Numbered from the stretch's first letter, positions 46,323 to 56,510 are shown. The stretch is 64,000 bases of DNA from AP-15 sp963735445 (GCA_963735445.1 CAVTLC010000004.1:1-64000), one strand, 5' to 3'. Notes: a model not told the origin generated them from the sequence alone. Made by a program: numbers and translations.

Positions 46323-47915
46323 ATGGTCAATTTTTCCGCTGATAAGATCCGGCTCCCAAAGGTTACCCGCGGGCGCGCCGCGGCGCTGGGCTTTGGGCTC
46401 GGGGCGACGCTCGCTTTATCGCCGATGGTTTGGGCCGAAAACTCGGCGCCTCCGTCACCGGCACCGCAAACGATGACCTCGCCGGTGGCGCTGATCCAGC
46501 AGCAGAGCTTCGCGCCCTTGGTCAAGAAAGTCTTGCCAGCTGTTGTGAACATCTCGGTCACGCAAAAGGCCGGGGCCGACCAGATGTCCGAAGAAGAGCA
46601 GCCATCTCAGAGTTCGCCATTTCACGGATTCTCGAATTCTCCATTCGACGAAATGCTGCGGCGCTTTTTTGACCAGCAAAATCCAGGAGGAGGCGGGCGG
46701 CATGCGTTTCCACAAATGCCGGAGGGTATGCCGCACCGCATAGCACTCGGCTCCGGTTTTATTATCGATCCCTCGGGTTATGTTGTTACCAATAACCACG
46801 TCGTCGGCGACGCCGGTAAGGTCGAAGTCATCCTGCAAGACAAGACCAAATACACCGCAAAGATCATTGGTCGTGATCCCAAGACCGATCTCGCCGTGCT
46901 GAAAATCAAAGCCGATCACCCGCTCCCTTATGTCACCTTCGGCGACAGCAGCGCCGCCCAAGTCGGGGATTGGGTGATGGCCGTCGGCAACCCGTTTGGG
47001 CTAGGTGGAACAGTAACCACGGGGATCATTTCGGCCCGGGGCCGCGACATCAATGAGGGACCCTACGACGATTTTCTGCAGATCGATGCACCAATCAATC
47101 GAGGCAATTCCGGCGGTCCGACCTTTAACCTCGAGGGCCAGGTAATCGGCATCAACACTGCGATCTATTCACCCAATGGCGGCAGCGTGGGTATTGGTTT
47201 TGCCGTGCCGTCCAACGTTGCGAAGAACATCGTCGCGCAGCTTGAGGAGCACGGCAAGATCACCCGCGGGTGGCTCGGGGTTCAAATCCAGGAGGTCACA
47301 CCGGCCATTGCAGCCAGCCTCGGTCTTCACGGCGACCACGGTGCGCTGGTTTCAGTCGTCAATCCCGACGGTCCGGCCGCTAAAGCGGGTCTGAAGCAAG
47401 GCGACGTCATCTTGGGCTTTAATGGCACCCAGGTGGACCAGCTTCATGATTTACCGCGACTCGTCGCGACCGCCAATCCCGGCAGCGAAGCGACAGTGAC
47501 AGTGTGGCGCGACGGACATAAGACCGATTTGCAGGCAAAGCTCGGTGAGCTCCCGGACAATAACAAGGTCGCCTCGGCTGCCGGTGAGCAAAATGACGAT
47601 CAGGCCTCCGAGGCTTCTGCATCGGGGATGCACTTTGCTCCGCTGACGAATCGGTTGCGCCAGGAGCTGCACATAGCCAAGGGCGTCGACGGGGTTGTCG
47701 TCACTCGCGTCGATAACGGCAGTGCCGGCGATGATGTCGGTGTGGCGGATGGCGATGTAATCGTCTCGATCAATCAGCAGCTGGTGCATACGCCTGAGGA
47801 AGCCGCGGCGAAGCTGAAAGACGCCGCCCAATCGTCGAAAAAGACCGCGCTGCTACTCCTCAATCGCCATGGTGTGACGCAGTATGTCGGCGTTAGCCTA
47901 GGCAATCAGGGTTAA
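46323..47915 (+). CDS. degP: Periplasmic Do-family serine protease DegP/MucD
   Basis: HtrA protease of 530 residues. The ATG 46323 follows AGAGGA. Signal peptide AAALGFGLGATLALSPMVWA. The protease domain contains the triad in VTNNHVVGD (His), DPKTDLAVLKI (Asp) and NRGNSGGP (Ser). Two PDZ domains follow (LGVQIQEVTPAIA..., and a second near GVVVTRVDNGSAG). A Q-rich linker region near residue 70-100 is normal. It degrades or refolds periplasmic proteins under stress. A second Do-like gene is at 54516-56421. Confidence 0.96.
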   Translation: MVNFSADKIRLPKVTRGRAAALGFGLGATLALSPMVWAENSAPPSPAPQTMTSPVALIQQQSFAPLVKKVLPAVVNISVTQKAGADQMSEEEQPSQSSPFHGFSNSPFDEMLRRFFDQQNPGGGGRHAFPQMPEGMPHRIALGSGFIIDPSGYVVTNNHVVGDAGKVEVILQDKTKYTAKIIGRDPKTDLAVLKIKADHPLPYVTFGDSSAAQVGDWVMAVGNPFGLGGTVTTGIISARGRDINEGPYDDFLQIDAPINRGNSGGPTFNLEGQVIGINTAIYSPNGGSVGIGFAVPSNVAKNIVAQLEEHGKITRGWLGVQIQEVTPAIAASLGLHGDHGALVSVVNPDGPAAKAGLKQGDVILGFNGTQVDQLHDLPRLVATANPGSEATVTVWRDGHKTDLQAKLGELPDNNKVASAAGEQNDDQASEASASGMHFAPLTNRLRQELHIAKGVDGVVVTRVDNGSAGDDVGVADGDVIVSINQQLVHTPEEAAAKLKDAAQSSKKTALLLLNRHGVTQYVGVSLGNQG

Positions 47916-47985
47916 AGGAGACCAATTCGCCCGATCGGTCGCGCGCTGCTTTTTCAAAACGCGCGGCCATTCGGTGCGACGATCT

Positions 47986-49086
47986 TTAACGCGGGCGGAA
48001 AGCCGGCGACGGACGCGGAGAGGCATCGCGCGGGTGCAGCGGAACGCGCGCCTCCAACCGTTCAAGCTCGATTCGGGTGCGGGCCCCGGCGCGCAAAAGA
48101 CGGTCGGTAGCTTCCCGCAGCTCGGTTCTGCTCTCGGTCGTATCGTGGTCGAGGGCCGCATCGAAGGCAGCAAGAAAGACTGCGATATCTTCATCAATGC
48201 GTTCGCGAAGCGCCCGATCGATAAAAGCCCCGCCCTCGCGAACTTTATTGGTGTGGTCCGGCATCCCGGCGGCGCCGAGCGCTGGCCCTATGGCGCCAGG
48301 CGCCGGCCCAAGTGAAGGCCTTGGTGAAGCAGGAGGAGGCTGGCGGGTTTGTGGTGCGAAGCCCGCTGAGCCCTGCGGCGGGCGCGAAACCGGCCGACCG
48401 TCGAAGGCGTTGCCGGAGTTTCCACCGTTTTGGCTTGTTGGAGGCATCGCGGGGCTCGAGACGGGTCCGTTCCCGTGCAGCGACAGGTGAAGCGTCCGCC
48501 GGCCGTCTCCGTTTTGCGGAGTGGCGCCCTGCTGATTGGGTGGGCGGGATGGACCAACGGTTTCGTTGATCGAATGCCCGTCACGGGGTCGCGGGGCATC
48601 GCCTGGCGGCTCCCAGCCGACTGGGGTCACAGCTTGGGTGCGCCCGGGTGAGGATGAAGATGGCATTTGAGCAGAAAACAATTCCTTTTGGGTGATCCGT
48701 TCAGCATCTGTTGGATGTTTTGAATCCGATGATGTGACCACCTCGATAGCGGATTGCTGAGTTTCTATGGAGGTGGCGTGCCGGGTTTTCTCGGATGTCA
48801 CTTGGCTATGCGCGGAATCGGGTTCTGGTATGTCATTGATGTGTGTCGTCGATCCTGTGGTTTTTACTAGTTGAGGCTCGGTTAAAGGCAATCCAGGCGG
48901 GGTCGGTGCAGCGCTTTCAGCCGCGGCGGTGCGCGCCCGCGTGCGGCTGACGATATAACTAATCGCCGGAGGCGAGCAGTCATAAGTTCGAGCGATACTC
49001 GCAAGGGTCTCACCCGACTCGTATCGGGAGATAATTGTCGGCCAATCCTGCTGGGGAATTTTCCCTCTTTTACTCGACTTTTCCAT
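47986..49086 (-). CDS. HTH N-domain protein with long disordered linker
   Basis: A 366-residue protein of unclear function. The first ~55 residues form a helix-turn-helix (DWPTIISRYESGETLASIARTYDCSPPAISYIVSRTRAR), similar to resolvase/Hin-type DNA-binding heads. A ~220-residue Pro/Ser/Gln/Gly-rich, low-complexity linker follows. The last ~75 residues are helical (FIDRALRERIDEDIAVFLAAFDAAL, then TRIELERLEARV). I believe similar architectures occur in Rhodospirillales hypothetical proteins. It may be a DNA-binding regulator whose C-terminus mediates oligomerisation. The frame is intact. Confidence 0.8.
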   Translation of the reverse strand: MEKSSKRGKIPQQDWPTIISRYESGETLASIARTYDCSPPAISYIVSRTRARTAAAESAAPTPPGLPLTEPQLVKTTGSTTHINDIPEPDSAHSQVTSEKTRHATSIETQQSAIEVVTSSDSKHPTDAERITQKELFSAQMPSSSSPGRTQAVTPVGWEPPGDAPRPRDGHSINETVGPSRPPNQQGATPQNGDGRRTLHLSLHGNGPVSSPAMPPTSQNGGNSGNAFDGRPVSRPPQGSAGFAPQTRQPPPASPRPSLGPAPGAIGPALGAAGMPDHTNKVREGGAFIDRALRERIDEDIAVFLAAFDAALDHDTTESRTELREATDRLLRAGARTRIELERLEARVPLHPRDASPRPSPAFRPR

Positions 49087-49358
49087 ACGAACGACCTTCG
49101 TCTACGTGGCTTATTTTGGACTTCTAAGAACCACCTACCCCGCCCTATTTCGATGCAGGTAACATAACCCTATCGCGGCAAGCAGCGAGACACAGAATTT
49201 GTAAGCTTGTGCTACGACCCTGCTGGCAAACTAAATGCTGCCCAGCGAGATCAATAGAACCCGATTCTGCTCTTAGTACTGTGATAATACCTGCCGTCAC
49301 GTCAACAATGAAGCTGTTTTTTAGTTCCGCGAGCTATCTAGGAGGGGACGGTGAACGA

Positions 49359-50756
49359 TCACGCCCGCACGATTTTCCCGGGGTTCATAAGATTGTTCGG
49401 ATCAAGCGCCAGCTTAATCATTCGCATGACGCTAACAGCGTCGCCGTGCTCGGCAACGAGAAAATCCATTTTGCCGTAACCGACCCCATGCTCGCCAGTG
49501 CACGTACCTTCCATTGCCAGTGCCCGTGTCACCATTCGGTCATTGAGCCGGCGGGCTTCGGCGATTTCTTCCGGTCGATTCGGGTCAATCATAAAGACGA
49601 GATGAAAATTGCCATCTCCTACGTGGCCCACCATAGCTGACGGGATCGACGATTGAGCAAGATCTTGCTTCGTGTCGTGAATACATTCGGCAAGCCGCGA
49701 AATCGGCACGCAAACATCGGTCGCCCAGCCCTTTGACCCCGGCCGTAACGCCAACGCCGCATAATAGGCGTCGTGCCGGGCCTGCCAAAGTTTGGCGCGT
49801 TCCTCGGCCGTGGTGGTCCATCGGAAATCATCCCCGCCGCTTTCCGCGGCGATCGACTTTACGGTTTCAGACTGCTCGGCGACGCCTGCCGGGGATCCGT
49901 GGAATTCGAAAAATAATGTGGGGGCCACTTTATGGTCGAGCTTTGAGTATTTGTTTATTGCCTCCATCTGAGCTTCGTCGAGCAACTCGATTCGCGCTAC
50001 CGGCACCCCGGATTGAATGGTCGTGATCACCGTGTTGACCGCGTCATCGAGTGTCGGAAAAGCGCATACCGCCGCCGAAATCGCCTCGGGGATTCCGTAA
50101 AGCCTCAAAGTGAGCTCGGTAATAATCCCGAGCGTCCCCTCGGAGCCGACAAAGAGTCGGGTTAAATCATACCCGGCGGCTGATTTGCGGGCTCGGCGCG
50201 CGGTTCGAATAATCCGGCCATCGGCCAGAACGACCGTCAGGGACAGCACATTTTCGCGCATGGTGCCGTATCGCACCGCGTTGGTGCCCGAAGCCCTCGT
50301 TGCCGCCATGCCGCCAAGCGAGGCGTCGGCGCCGGGGTCTATCGGAAAAAACAATCCAGTATCGCGCAGATATTCATTGAGTTGCTTGCGGGTGACCCCG
50401 GCTTCGATCGTAGCGTCGAGATCCTCGGCATTGACGCGCAAAATTCGGTTCATCTGCATCATGTCGACACAGACGCCGCCTTTAAGCGCAGCGACGTGGC
50501 CCTCGAGCGAGGTGCCCGTGCCAAAGGCAATCACTGGCGCGTTGTATTCGGCGCAGAGCTTTACGATCCGGGCGACTTCCTCGGTGCTGCAAGGAAACAC
50601 GACGGCATCGGGGGCATGCGCCTGGTGATAGGATTCGTCCTTGCCGTGCTGCGCACAAACTGCCGCCGCGGTCGACACGCGATTGCCGAGAAGCTCACGC
50701 AGCGCCGAGAGCAATGATGGGTTCGGTGGCTCGCGTGTCAATGCCAAGTCGGGCAT
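49359..50756 (-). CDS. FAD-binding D-lactate/glycolate dehydrogenase-like oxidoreductase
   Basis: A 465-residue flavoprotein of the GlcD/D-LDH type. PDAVVFPCSTEEVARIVKLC and APVIAFGTGTSLEGHVAAL bind FAD. FFPIDPGADASLGGMAATRASGTNAVRYG, FVGSEGTLGIITELTLRL and the C-terminal GTCTGEHGVGYGKMDFL are diagnostic. The end NLMNPGKIVRA is standard. It oxidises a D-2-hydroxy acid to a keto acid with an electron-transfer chain acceptor. A palindrome 22-36 bp upstream is a candidate operator, and the gene is divergent from the indolepyruvate oxidoreductase. Confidence 0.92.
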   Translation of the reverse strand: MPDLALTREPPNPSLLSALRELLGNRVSTAAAVCAQHGKDESYHQAHAPDAVVFPCSTEEVARIVKLCAEYNAPVIAFGTGTSLEGHVAALKGGVCVDMMQMNRILRVNAEDLDATIEAGVTRKQLNEYLRDTGLFFPIDPGADASLGGMAATRASGTNAVRYGTMRENVLSLTVVLADGRIIRTARRARKSAAGYDLTRLFVGSEGTLGIITELTLRLYGIPEAISAAVCAFPTLDDAVNTVITTIQSGVPVARIELLDEAQMEAINKYSKLDHKVAPTLFFEFHGSPAGVAEQSETVKSIAAESGGDDFRWTTTAEERAKLWQARHDAYYAALALRPGSKGWATDVCVPISRLAECIHDTKQDLAQSSIPSAMVGHVGDGNFHLVFMIDPNRPEEIAEARRLNDRMVTRALAMEGTCTGEHGVGYGKMDFLVAEHGDAVSVMRMIKLALDPNNLMNPGKIVRA

Positions 50757-50778
50757 TCAAAAACACCTCAAATCTGAT

Positions 50779-50792
50779 TGCTTAAGTAAGCA
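50779..50792. promoter_or_regulatory. Palindrome in divergent promoter region
   Basis: TGCTTA-AG-TAAGCA, a perfect 14-bp inverted repeat just before the dehydrogenase start in the 251-bp gap to the indolepyruvate oxidoreductase gene. Position suits a regulator of one or both genes. No regulator gene is adjacent. Confidence 0.35.
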
Positions 50793-51007
50793 TTACCCTC
50801 ACCCGAACCACCCCGCAATCAGCATCGACAGCGGCTGCCGTTAGAGTTCGTGTCGCTTGTGGTCCCTGGCACAGAATTTAACGCCGCTGCCTCGCCTAAA
50901 CACGGTTGGGTCATTTCCTTTTCCCGAATGGGTTGCGCTGCTCATTGAGGAACCACCGGCATAACACTACGTCTTATCAAACAGTAGCGGCGTTTCGGGA
51001 GGTCGCG

Positions 51008-54000
51008 ATGGCGCTGGCGGCGGTCACACTCGACGACAAATACGTTCTCGACAAGGGACGCGTCTACCTGACCGGGACCCAGGCGCTGGTCCGTCTGCCA
51101 ATCATGCAGCGTCAGCGTGACGCCGCTGCTGGACTTAACACCGGATGCTTTATTTCGGGTTACCGCGGTTCGCCGTTAGGTGGTTTTGATCAGGCGCTGT
51201 GGGCTGCACGACGCTTTGTCGAAAAAAACCACATCCGGTTCCAGCCCGCGATAAACGAGGAACTCGGCGCCACCGCTGTATGGGGCAGCCAACAGCTCAA
51301 TCTCTTCCCCGGCGCCAAGTATGACGGCGTATTTGCGATGTGGTACGCCAAGGGCCCGGGCATCGATCGCAGCGGCGACGCGCTGAAGCACGGCAACGCC
51401 GCGGGGTCATCGCGTCACGGCGGGGTGCTGCTGCTCGCCGGTGACGACCATACCTGTAAGTCTTCGACTCTGGCGCATCAATCGGAATACGCGTTCATGG
51501 ATGCGTGCATTCCGGTACTGAATCCGTCCGGAGTGCAGGAGATTATCGATTTCGGTCTCTACGGCTGGGCGATGTCGCGCTATTCCGGCTGCTGGATTGC
51601 GCTTAAGACCATCGCCGAGACGATGGACAGTTCGGCCTCGATCGAGCTCGACCCCGAACGGGTCCGTATCGTTTTGCCTGAAGATTTCGAAATGCCGGCC
51701 GGCGGGCTTAACATCCGCTGGCCCGACCAGCCGCTCGACCAGGAATACCGCCTGCACAAATTTAAGCTCTACGCAGCGCTTGCTTTTGGTGGAGCCAACC
51801 GGCTCGACCGCATTGTGATCGACAGCCCGCGCCCGCGCTTTGGCATTGTCACGACGGGTAAATCATACCTCGACGTGCGTCAGGCGCTGGATGATCTCGG
51901 CATCGACGACGCGCACGCCGCCGAGATCGGCTTTCGCCTCTACAAAGTGGGAATGTCGTGGCCGCTCGAACGCGAGGGCATTCGCCATTTTGCCGAGGGT
52001 CTCGAAGAAATTCTGGTTGTCGAAGAAAAACGCGCGGTCATTGAAAACCAGTTCAAGGAACAACTCTACAATTGGCGCGAGGATGTCCGCCCGCGAGTTA
52101 TCGGCAAATTCGATGAAAACCGAAACTGGATTTTGCCGTCAACCGGGGAGCTGACGCCGGCAATGATCGCGCGCGTGATCGCGCAGCGAATCGCCCGCTT
52201 TCACACCTCACCGCGGATCCAGGAGCGCCTCGCCTTCCTCGAAGCCAAGGAGCGCCAGCTGGGCGGCGGCAACGTCGTGCCATTTGCGCGCACTCCCTAT
52301 TTCTGCTCCGGATGCCCACACAACAGTTCGACCAAAGTGCCCGAAGGGAGCCGTGCAGTCGCCGGCATCGGCTGCCATTACCTCGCCCAGTTCATGGATC
52401 GCTCGACCGCGACCTTTACGCAAATGGGCGGCGAAGGCGTGCCGTGGATCGGCCAGGCGCCGTTCACGGAGACACCGCATATTTTCGCCAATCTCGGCGA
52501 CGGCACCTATACGCATTCGGGAGTTCTCGCGATCCGCGCCGCGATCGCCGCCAAGGTCAACATCACCTACAAGCTGCTATTCAACGACGCCGTCGCAATG
52601 ACCGGCGGGCAGCCGAGCGATACCGGGCTGACCGTGCCGGCATTGACCCGCCAGCTCGCCGCCGAAGGCGTCGGCCGCATCGTCGTTGTCACCGACGAAC
52701 CCGATAAATACCCGCAAAACGCCGGCTTCCCAGCCGGCATCGCGGTGCGCCATCGCGACGACCTTGACGCGGTGCAACGCGAGTTGCGCGAGATCCCAGG
52801 TGTCACCGCGATTGTCTACGATCAGACCTGCGCCGCAGAAAAGCGCCGCCGCCGTAAGCGCGGCCGGTTCCCCGATCCGGCAAAGCGCGTCTTTATCAAC
52901 GATCTGGTTTGTGAAGGTTGCGGTGATTGCTCGAAAACCTCGAACTGCGTTTCGGTGGTGCCGGTCGAAACCGAGTTCGGGCGCAAACGCGCCATCGACC
53001 AGTCGAGCTGCAACAAAGACTATTCCTGCGTTAACGGGTTCTGTCCCAGCTTTGTGACGGTCCATGGTGGGGGGCTCAAAAAGCGCCGGGCCGGGGAGCT
53101 AGGCGAGGAGGGACTGCCGCCACTGCCCGAACCGGCGCAACCGGCGCTCGACCGTGTATACGGGATCCTCATTACCGGTGTCGGCGGAACCGGCGTCGTC
53201 ACAATCGGTGCGCTGCTCGGCATGGCCGCCCATCTCGAAGGCAAAGGCTGCACTGTTCTCGACATGACGGGTCTCGCGCAAAAAGGCGGTGCCGTTTACA
53301 GCCACATCCGGATCGCCGAAAAGCCGGATCAAATCCACGCGGTGCGCATCGCCGCCGGCAATGCCGAACTGCTGTTGGGGTGCGATCTCGTGGTTTCGGC
53401 GAGCGCCGACGCCCTGACCAAGCTCGAACCCGGATACAGCCGCGCTGTCGTCAACCGCCATGAAACGATCACCGGCGATTTCACCCGCAACCCCGATTTG
53501 CTGTTCCCGACCGATGCGATGGAGCGCAGCATCGCGGAGGCGACAGGACCCGAAAACGCCGAGTTTCTCGACGCGACTCGGCTTGCGACGGGGCTCCTCG
53601 GCGATTCGATTGCCAGCAATTTGTTTATGCTTGGCTATGCTTATCAACGCGGTCTCGTTCCGCTGTCATCCGAGGCAATCGAGCGCGCGATCGAGCTGAA
53701 CGCGGTCGCCGTCGACTTTAACCGCGATGCTTTCCGCTGGGGACGCCGGGCTGCGGTCGACCCTGATTTGGTGGAGAGGCGCGCAACGCCACCAAGCACG
53801 GTGCCGGCGAGCCAACGTCTCTCCGAAACACTCGACCAGCTGATCGAGCGGCGCATCGCGTTCTTGACCGACTATCAAGACCGCGCCTATGCCGCCCGCT
53901 TTGCCGATCGTGTTCGACAGGTGCGCGAAGTTGAAGCCGCATGTCTGCCGGGCAGCACCGAACTAACCGAAGCTGTCGCGCGCGGCCTGTTCAAATTGAT

Positions 54001-54499
54001 GGCCTATAAGGATGAATACGAAGTCGCCCGACTCTACACCCAGAGCGATTTCCTGAAGCGCGTCGCCGACCAGTTCGACGGCCCCTACGAACTACGTTTT
54101 CACCTCGCCCCCCCGATTCTCGGCGATCGCGACCCGCAAACCGGACATTTGCGCAAGCGCGAGTTCGGGCCGTGGATGCTGCGCGTTTTTGGGCTGCTGG
54201 CGAAGCTGCGGCGGCTGCGCGGCACCCGGTTCGATATTTTCGCCCATAGCGAGGAGCGCCAGACCGAACGCCGGCTGATCGGGGAATATGAGGCGATGAT
54301 CGACGAAATCGTCAGCCGACTGTCGCCGGGCAATCACGCGGTTGCCGTCGAATTGGCCTCACTCCCGCTCGAGATCCGTGGCTTTGGCCATATCAAGGAA
54401 GCGAACCTCGCGCTCGCCAAGGCGAAAGAGGCGAGCCTTCTCAGTCGCCTGCGCGCTCCCGTATCGGTTACCACTCCCGCGCTAGCCGCCGCTGAATAG
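51008..54499 (+). CDS. Fused indolepyruvate:ferredoxin oxidoreductase
   Basis: A single 1163-residue chain combining the alpha, beta and gamma parts of 2-oxoacid:ferredoxin oxidoreductase. The start ATG 51008 has GGGAGGTCGCG upstream. Early sequence (TGTQALVRLPIMQR, NTGCFISGYRGSPLGG) is the pyrimidine half. CSGCPHNSSTK and the TPP site GDGTYTHSG follow at about residues 435-505. A ferredoxin-like cluster CEGCGDCSKTSNC is near 640. ITGVGGTGVVTIGALLG begins the gamma domain near 720. It oxidatively decarboxylates aryl pyruvates (indolepyruvate) to acyl-CoA, as in aromatic amino-acid degradation. The frame is intact throughout. Confidence 0.95.
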   Translation: MALAAVTLDDKYVLDKGRVYLTGTQALVRLPIMQRQRDAAAGLNTGCFISGYRGSPLGGFDQALWAARRFVEKNHIRFQPAINEELGATAVWGSQQLNLFPGAKYDGVFAMWYAKGPGIDRSGDALKHGNAAGSSRHGGVLLLAGDDHTCKSSTLAHQSEYAFMDACIPVLNPSGVQEIIDFGLYGWAMSRYSGCWIALKTIAETMDSSASIELDPERVRIVLPEDFEMPAGGLNIRWPDQPLDQEYRLHKFKLYAALAFGGANRLDRIVIDSPRPRFGIVTTGKSYLDVRQALDDLGIDDAHAAEIGFRLYKVGMSWPLEREGIRHFAEGLEEILVVEEKRAVIENQFKEQLYNWREDVRPRVIGKFDENRNWILPSTGELTPAMIARVIAQRIARFHTSPRIQERLAFLEAKERQLGGGNVVPFARTPYFCSGCPHNSSTKVPEGSRAVAGIGCHYLAQFMDRSTATFTQMGGEGVPWIGQAPFTETPHIFANLGDGTYTHSGVLAIRAAIAAKVNITYKLLFNDAVAMTGGQPSDTGLTVPALTRQLAAEGVGRIVVVTDEPDKYPQNAGFPAGIAVRHRDDLDAVQRELREIPGVTAIVYDQTCAAEKRRRRKRGRFPDPAKRVFINDLVCEGCGDCSKTSNCVSVVPVETEFGRKRAIDQSSCNKDYSCVNGFCPSFVTVHGGGLKKRRAGELGEEGLPPLPEPAQPALDRVYGILITGVGGTGVVTIGALLGMAAHLEGKGCTVLDMTGLAQKGGAVYSHIRIAEKPDQIHAVRIAAGNAELLLGCDLVVSASADALTKLEPGYSRAVVNRHETITGDFTRNPDLLFPTDAMERSIAEATGPENAEFLDATRLATGLLGDSIASNLFMLGYAYQRGLVPLSSEAIERAIELNAVAVDFNRDAFRWGRRAAVDPDLVERRATPPSTVPASQRLSETLDQLIERRIAFLTDYQDRAYAARFADRVRQVREVEAACLPGSTELTEAVARGLFKLMAYKDEYEVARLYTQSDFLKRVADQFDGPYELRFHLAPPILGDRDPQTGHLRKREFGPWMLRVFGLLAKLRRLRGTRFDIFAHSEERQTERRLIGEYEAMIDEIVSRLSPGNHAVAVELASLPLEIRGFGHIKEANLALAKAKEASLLSRLRAPVSVTTPALAAAE

Positions 54500-54503
54500 C
54501 AAA

Positions 54504-54537
54504 GCTCCCGGCCCCTCAGCCGCCTTCGGCCGGGAGC
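54504..54537. terminator. Bidirectional hairpin between convergent genes
   Basis: GCTCCCGGCC at 54504-54513 pairs with GGCCGGGAGC at 54528-54537, a 10-bp perfect stem. It overlaps the last codons of the Do-like protease on the opposite strand and lies 5 bp past the indolepyruvate oxidoreductase stop. No U-tract. Confidence 0.5.
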
Positions 54538-56421
54538 GCGACAAAGCGGGTAATGCCGTCGCGCTCGACACGAACCAGAAGGTCCTTGCGCCCGATCTTT
54601 TTCGCGGCAGCGGCCTTCTGCTGAATTTCCTCCGGTGTGGTAACCGGGCTAGGCCCGACGGCGATCAACAGGTCTCCTGCACGCAGGCCTTTCGTCGCCG
54701 CGGCACTGTTTGCCGGAACATCGGTGATCACAACCCCTCTTGCGGTCTCCGGCAGCGAGAATTGCTTGCGTAGATCCGGGGTCAGCCGGGTCAGCTTGAG
54801 ACCGAGTGCGTCGACGCTCGGCGGCGGTTTTGGCTTTTCGGGTTCTGGCGGCGGCGGCGTCACCACCGGACGGTTCGGGTCGAGTGCCGCGACTTTGAGC
54901 TCGATTTCGAGCGGCTTGCCGTCGCGCCAGATCGATAGCTTGACCAGCTTGTCGGGTGCGGTCTCGGCAACCAGCCGCGGCAGCTGGCGGCTGCGATCGA
55001 CCGCCTTGCTGTCATAGGTCAGGATGACGTCGCCCGGTTGCAATTTTGCTTGCGCCGCCGGGCTCCCGGATCGATCGACGCAATCATTGCGCCCCGGCTC
55101 TTGTCGAGCCCGATTGCGCCGGCAATGTCGTCGGTAACCGGTTGGATGTGAGCGCCGATCCAGCCCCGCTCGACCTTGCCAGTTGCCCGCAGCTGATCGA
55201 CGATCGGGCGGGCCGAAGCGGAAGGGATGGCAAAGCCGATCCCGATCGACCCGCCCGACGGCGAAAAGATGGCGGTGTTGATGCCGATCACCTCGCCGTT
55301 GAGGTTGAACATCGGGCCGCCCGAATTGCCGCGGTTGATCGAGGCGTCGGTCTGCAGAAAATCGTCGTACGGGCCAGAATGGATGTCGCGCGCCGTCGCC
55401 GAGATGATGCCTGAAGTGACGGTGCCGCCGAGACCAAACGGGTTGCCGATCGCCAATACCCAGTCGCCAACTCGGGTATTCGCCGAATCACCCCATTTCG
55501 CTGCCGGCAGCGGCGTCTTGGTGTCGATTTTCAAGAGGGCGAGATCACTGACCGAATCGCGGCCGACGACATGCGCCGCCAAGGTCGTGTTGTCCGAGAG
55601 CGTGACCGAGATCTGCTCGGCATTGGCGATCACATGGTTGTTCGTCACGATCAGTCCGGAGGGATCAATGATGAAGCCGGACCCGAGCGACGCAACCGGC
55701 GGCCCGAGCCCGTTTGGTCCGCTAAGCCCGTTCTTGTCGCCAAAGAAATTCCGAAAAAACTCGTCGAGCTGCGATCCTGCGTTCGGCGCTTGCGCCTCGC
55801 CGGTCTTGCCGGCCGGGGCGCTGGGTGCCTGGGTGGTCGAGATGTTGACGACGACCTCGACCAACTTTGCGGCAAGCTGAGCAAACAGCTCGGAGAATGG
55901 TGTCCGTTCCACCTGTGAGGGCGTTGTCGGCCCGGCCGCGCCCGGTATTGGCGCCCGCGCCGCACCCGGCGTCGGCGACCCGGCCGCACTTGGCGTTGGC
56001 GACCCGGCTCCGCCACTTGGCGTTGGCGACCCGGCCCCACCCGGTGTTGGCGACCCGGCCCCACCTGGTGTCGGCGCCCCGGCCCACCCGGTGTCGGCGA
56101 CCCGGCCCCACCCGGTGTCGGCGACCCGGCCCCACCCGGTGTCGGCGACCCAACCCCACCCGGCGTTGGTGCCCCGGCCGCACCCGGTGTCGGCGACCCC
56201 CCCACCCGGTGTCGGCGACCGGCCCCACCCGGCGTTGGTGCCCCGGCCGCACCCGGTGTCGGCGCCCCGGCCGCACCCGGTGTCGGCGACCCAACCCCAC
56301 CCGGCGTTGGTGCCCCGGCCGCACCCGGTGTCGGCGCTCCGGCCCCGCCTGGCGTCGTCAAAGCCAGCAACACGATGACGATTGCCGCGCTGCTCAATCC
56401 GCGGCGGCCAAACAGCCTCAC
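54516..56421 (-). CDS. Do-like serine protease with Pro-Thr repeat linker, frame breaks
   Basis: Secreted HtrA-family protease of ~635 residues, starting MRLFGRRGLSSAAIVIVLLAL at ATG 56421. After the signal sequence comes a low-complexity linker of 8-residue units (GSPTPGGA), about residues 25-165. The protease domain has IVTNNHVIANAE (His), DSVSDLALLKI (Asp) and NRGNSGGPMFN (Ser). Two PDZ segments follow and end at VALPAEGG. The frame breaks near 55065 (missing base at GGAGCCC, restored as GSPAAQ) and at least twice in the repeat, all probably homopolymer errors. The catalytic triad is intact. It is a paralog of the DegP gene at 46323. Confidence 0.85.
55930..56360. repeat. 24-bp minisatellite encoding GSPTPGGA units
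   Basis: About 18 degenerate copies of a 24-bp unit, on the plus strand close to GGTGTCGGCGACCCGGCCCC plus a short C-rich end. They encode 8-residue Pro/Thr/Gly repeats in the Do-like protease. Units vary between GAPTPG, GSPTPG and GGVG forms. Runs of G and C within the units coincide with two frame breaks. Confidence 0.85.
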
Positions 56422-56510
56422 AAACCTCGTCCCTCGTTGCGCGCTGATTATGCGACCAAGATCGTCGCAGGACGATCAAATGCTGGCCTTTGCCGATCGC
56501 TCGATATGAA

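Noticed and set aside
54516..54540. Hairpin at the end of the Do-like gene as a regulatory RNA
   Set aside because: It lies between convergent genes and is simplest as a shared transcript end.
55930..56360. Short regular repeats that might look like a CRISPR array
   Set aside because: Units are contiguous 24-mers without unique spacers and translate as GSPTPGGA repeats inside a protease gene. No cas genes are present.
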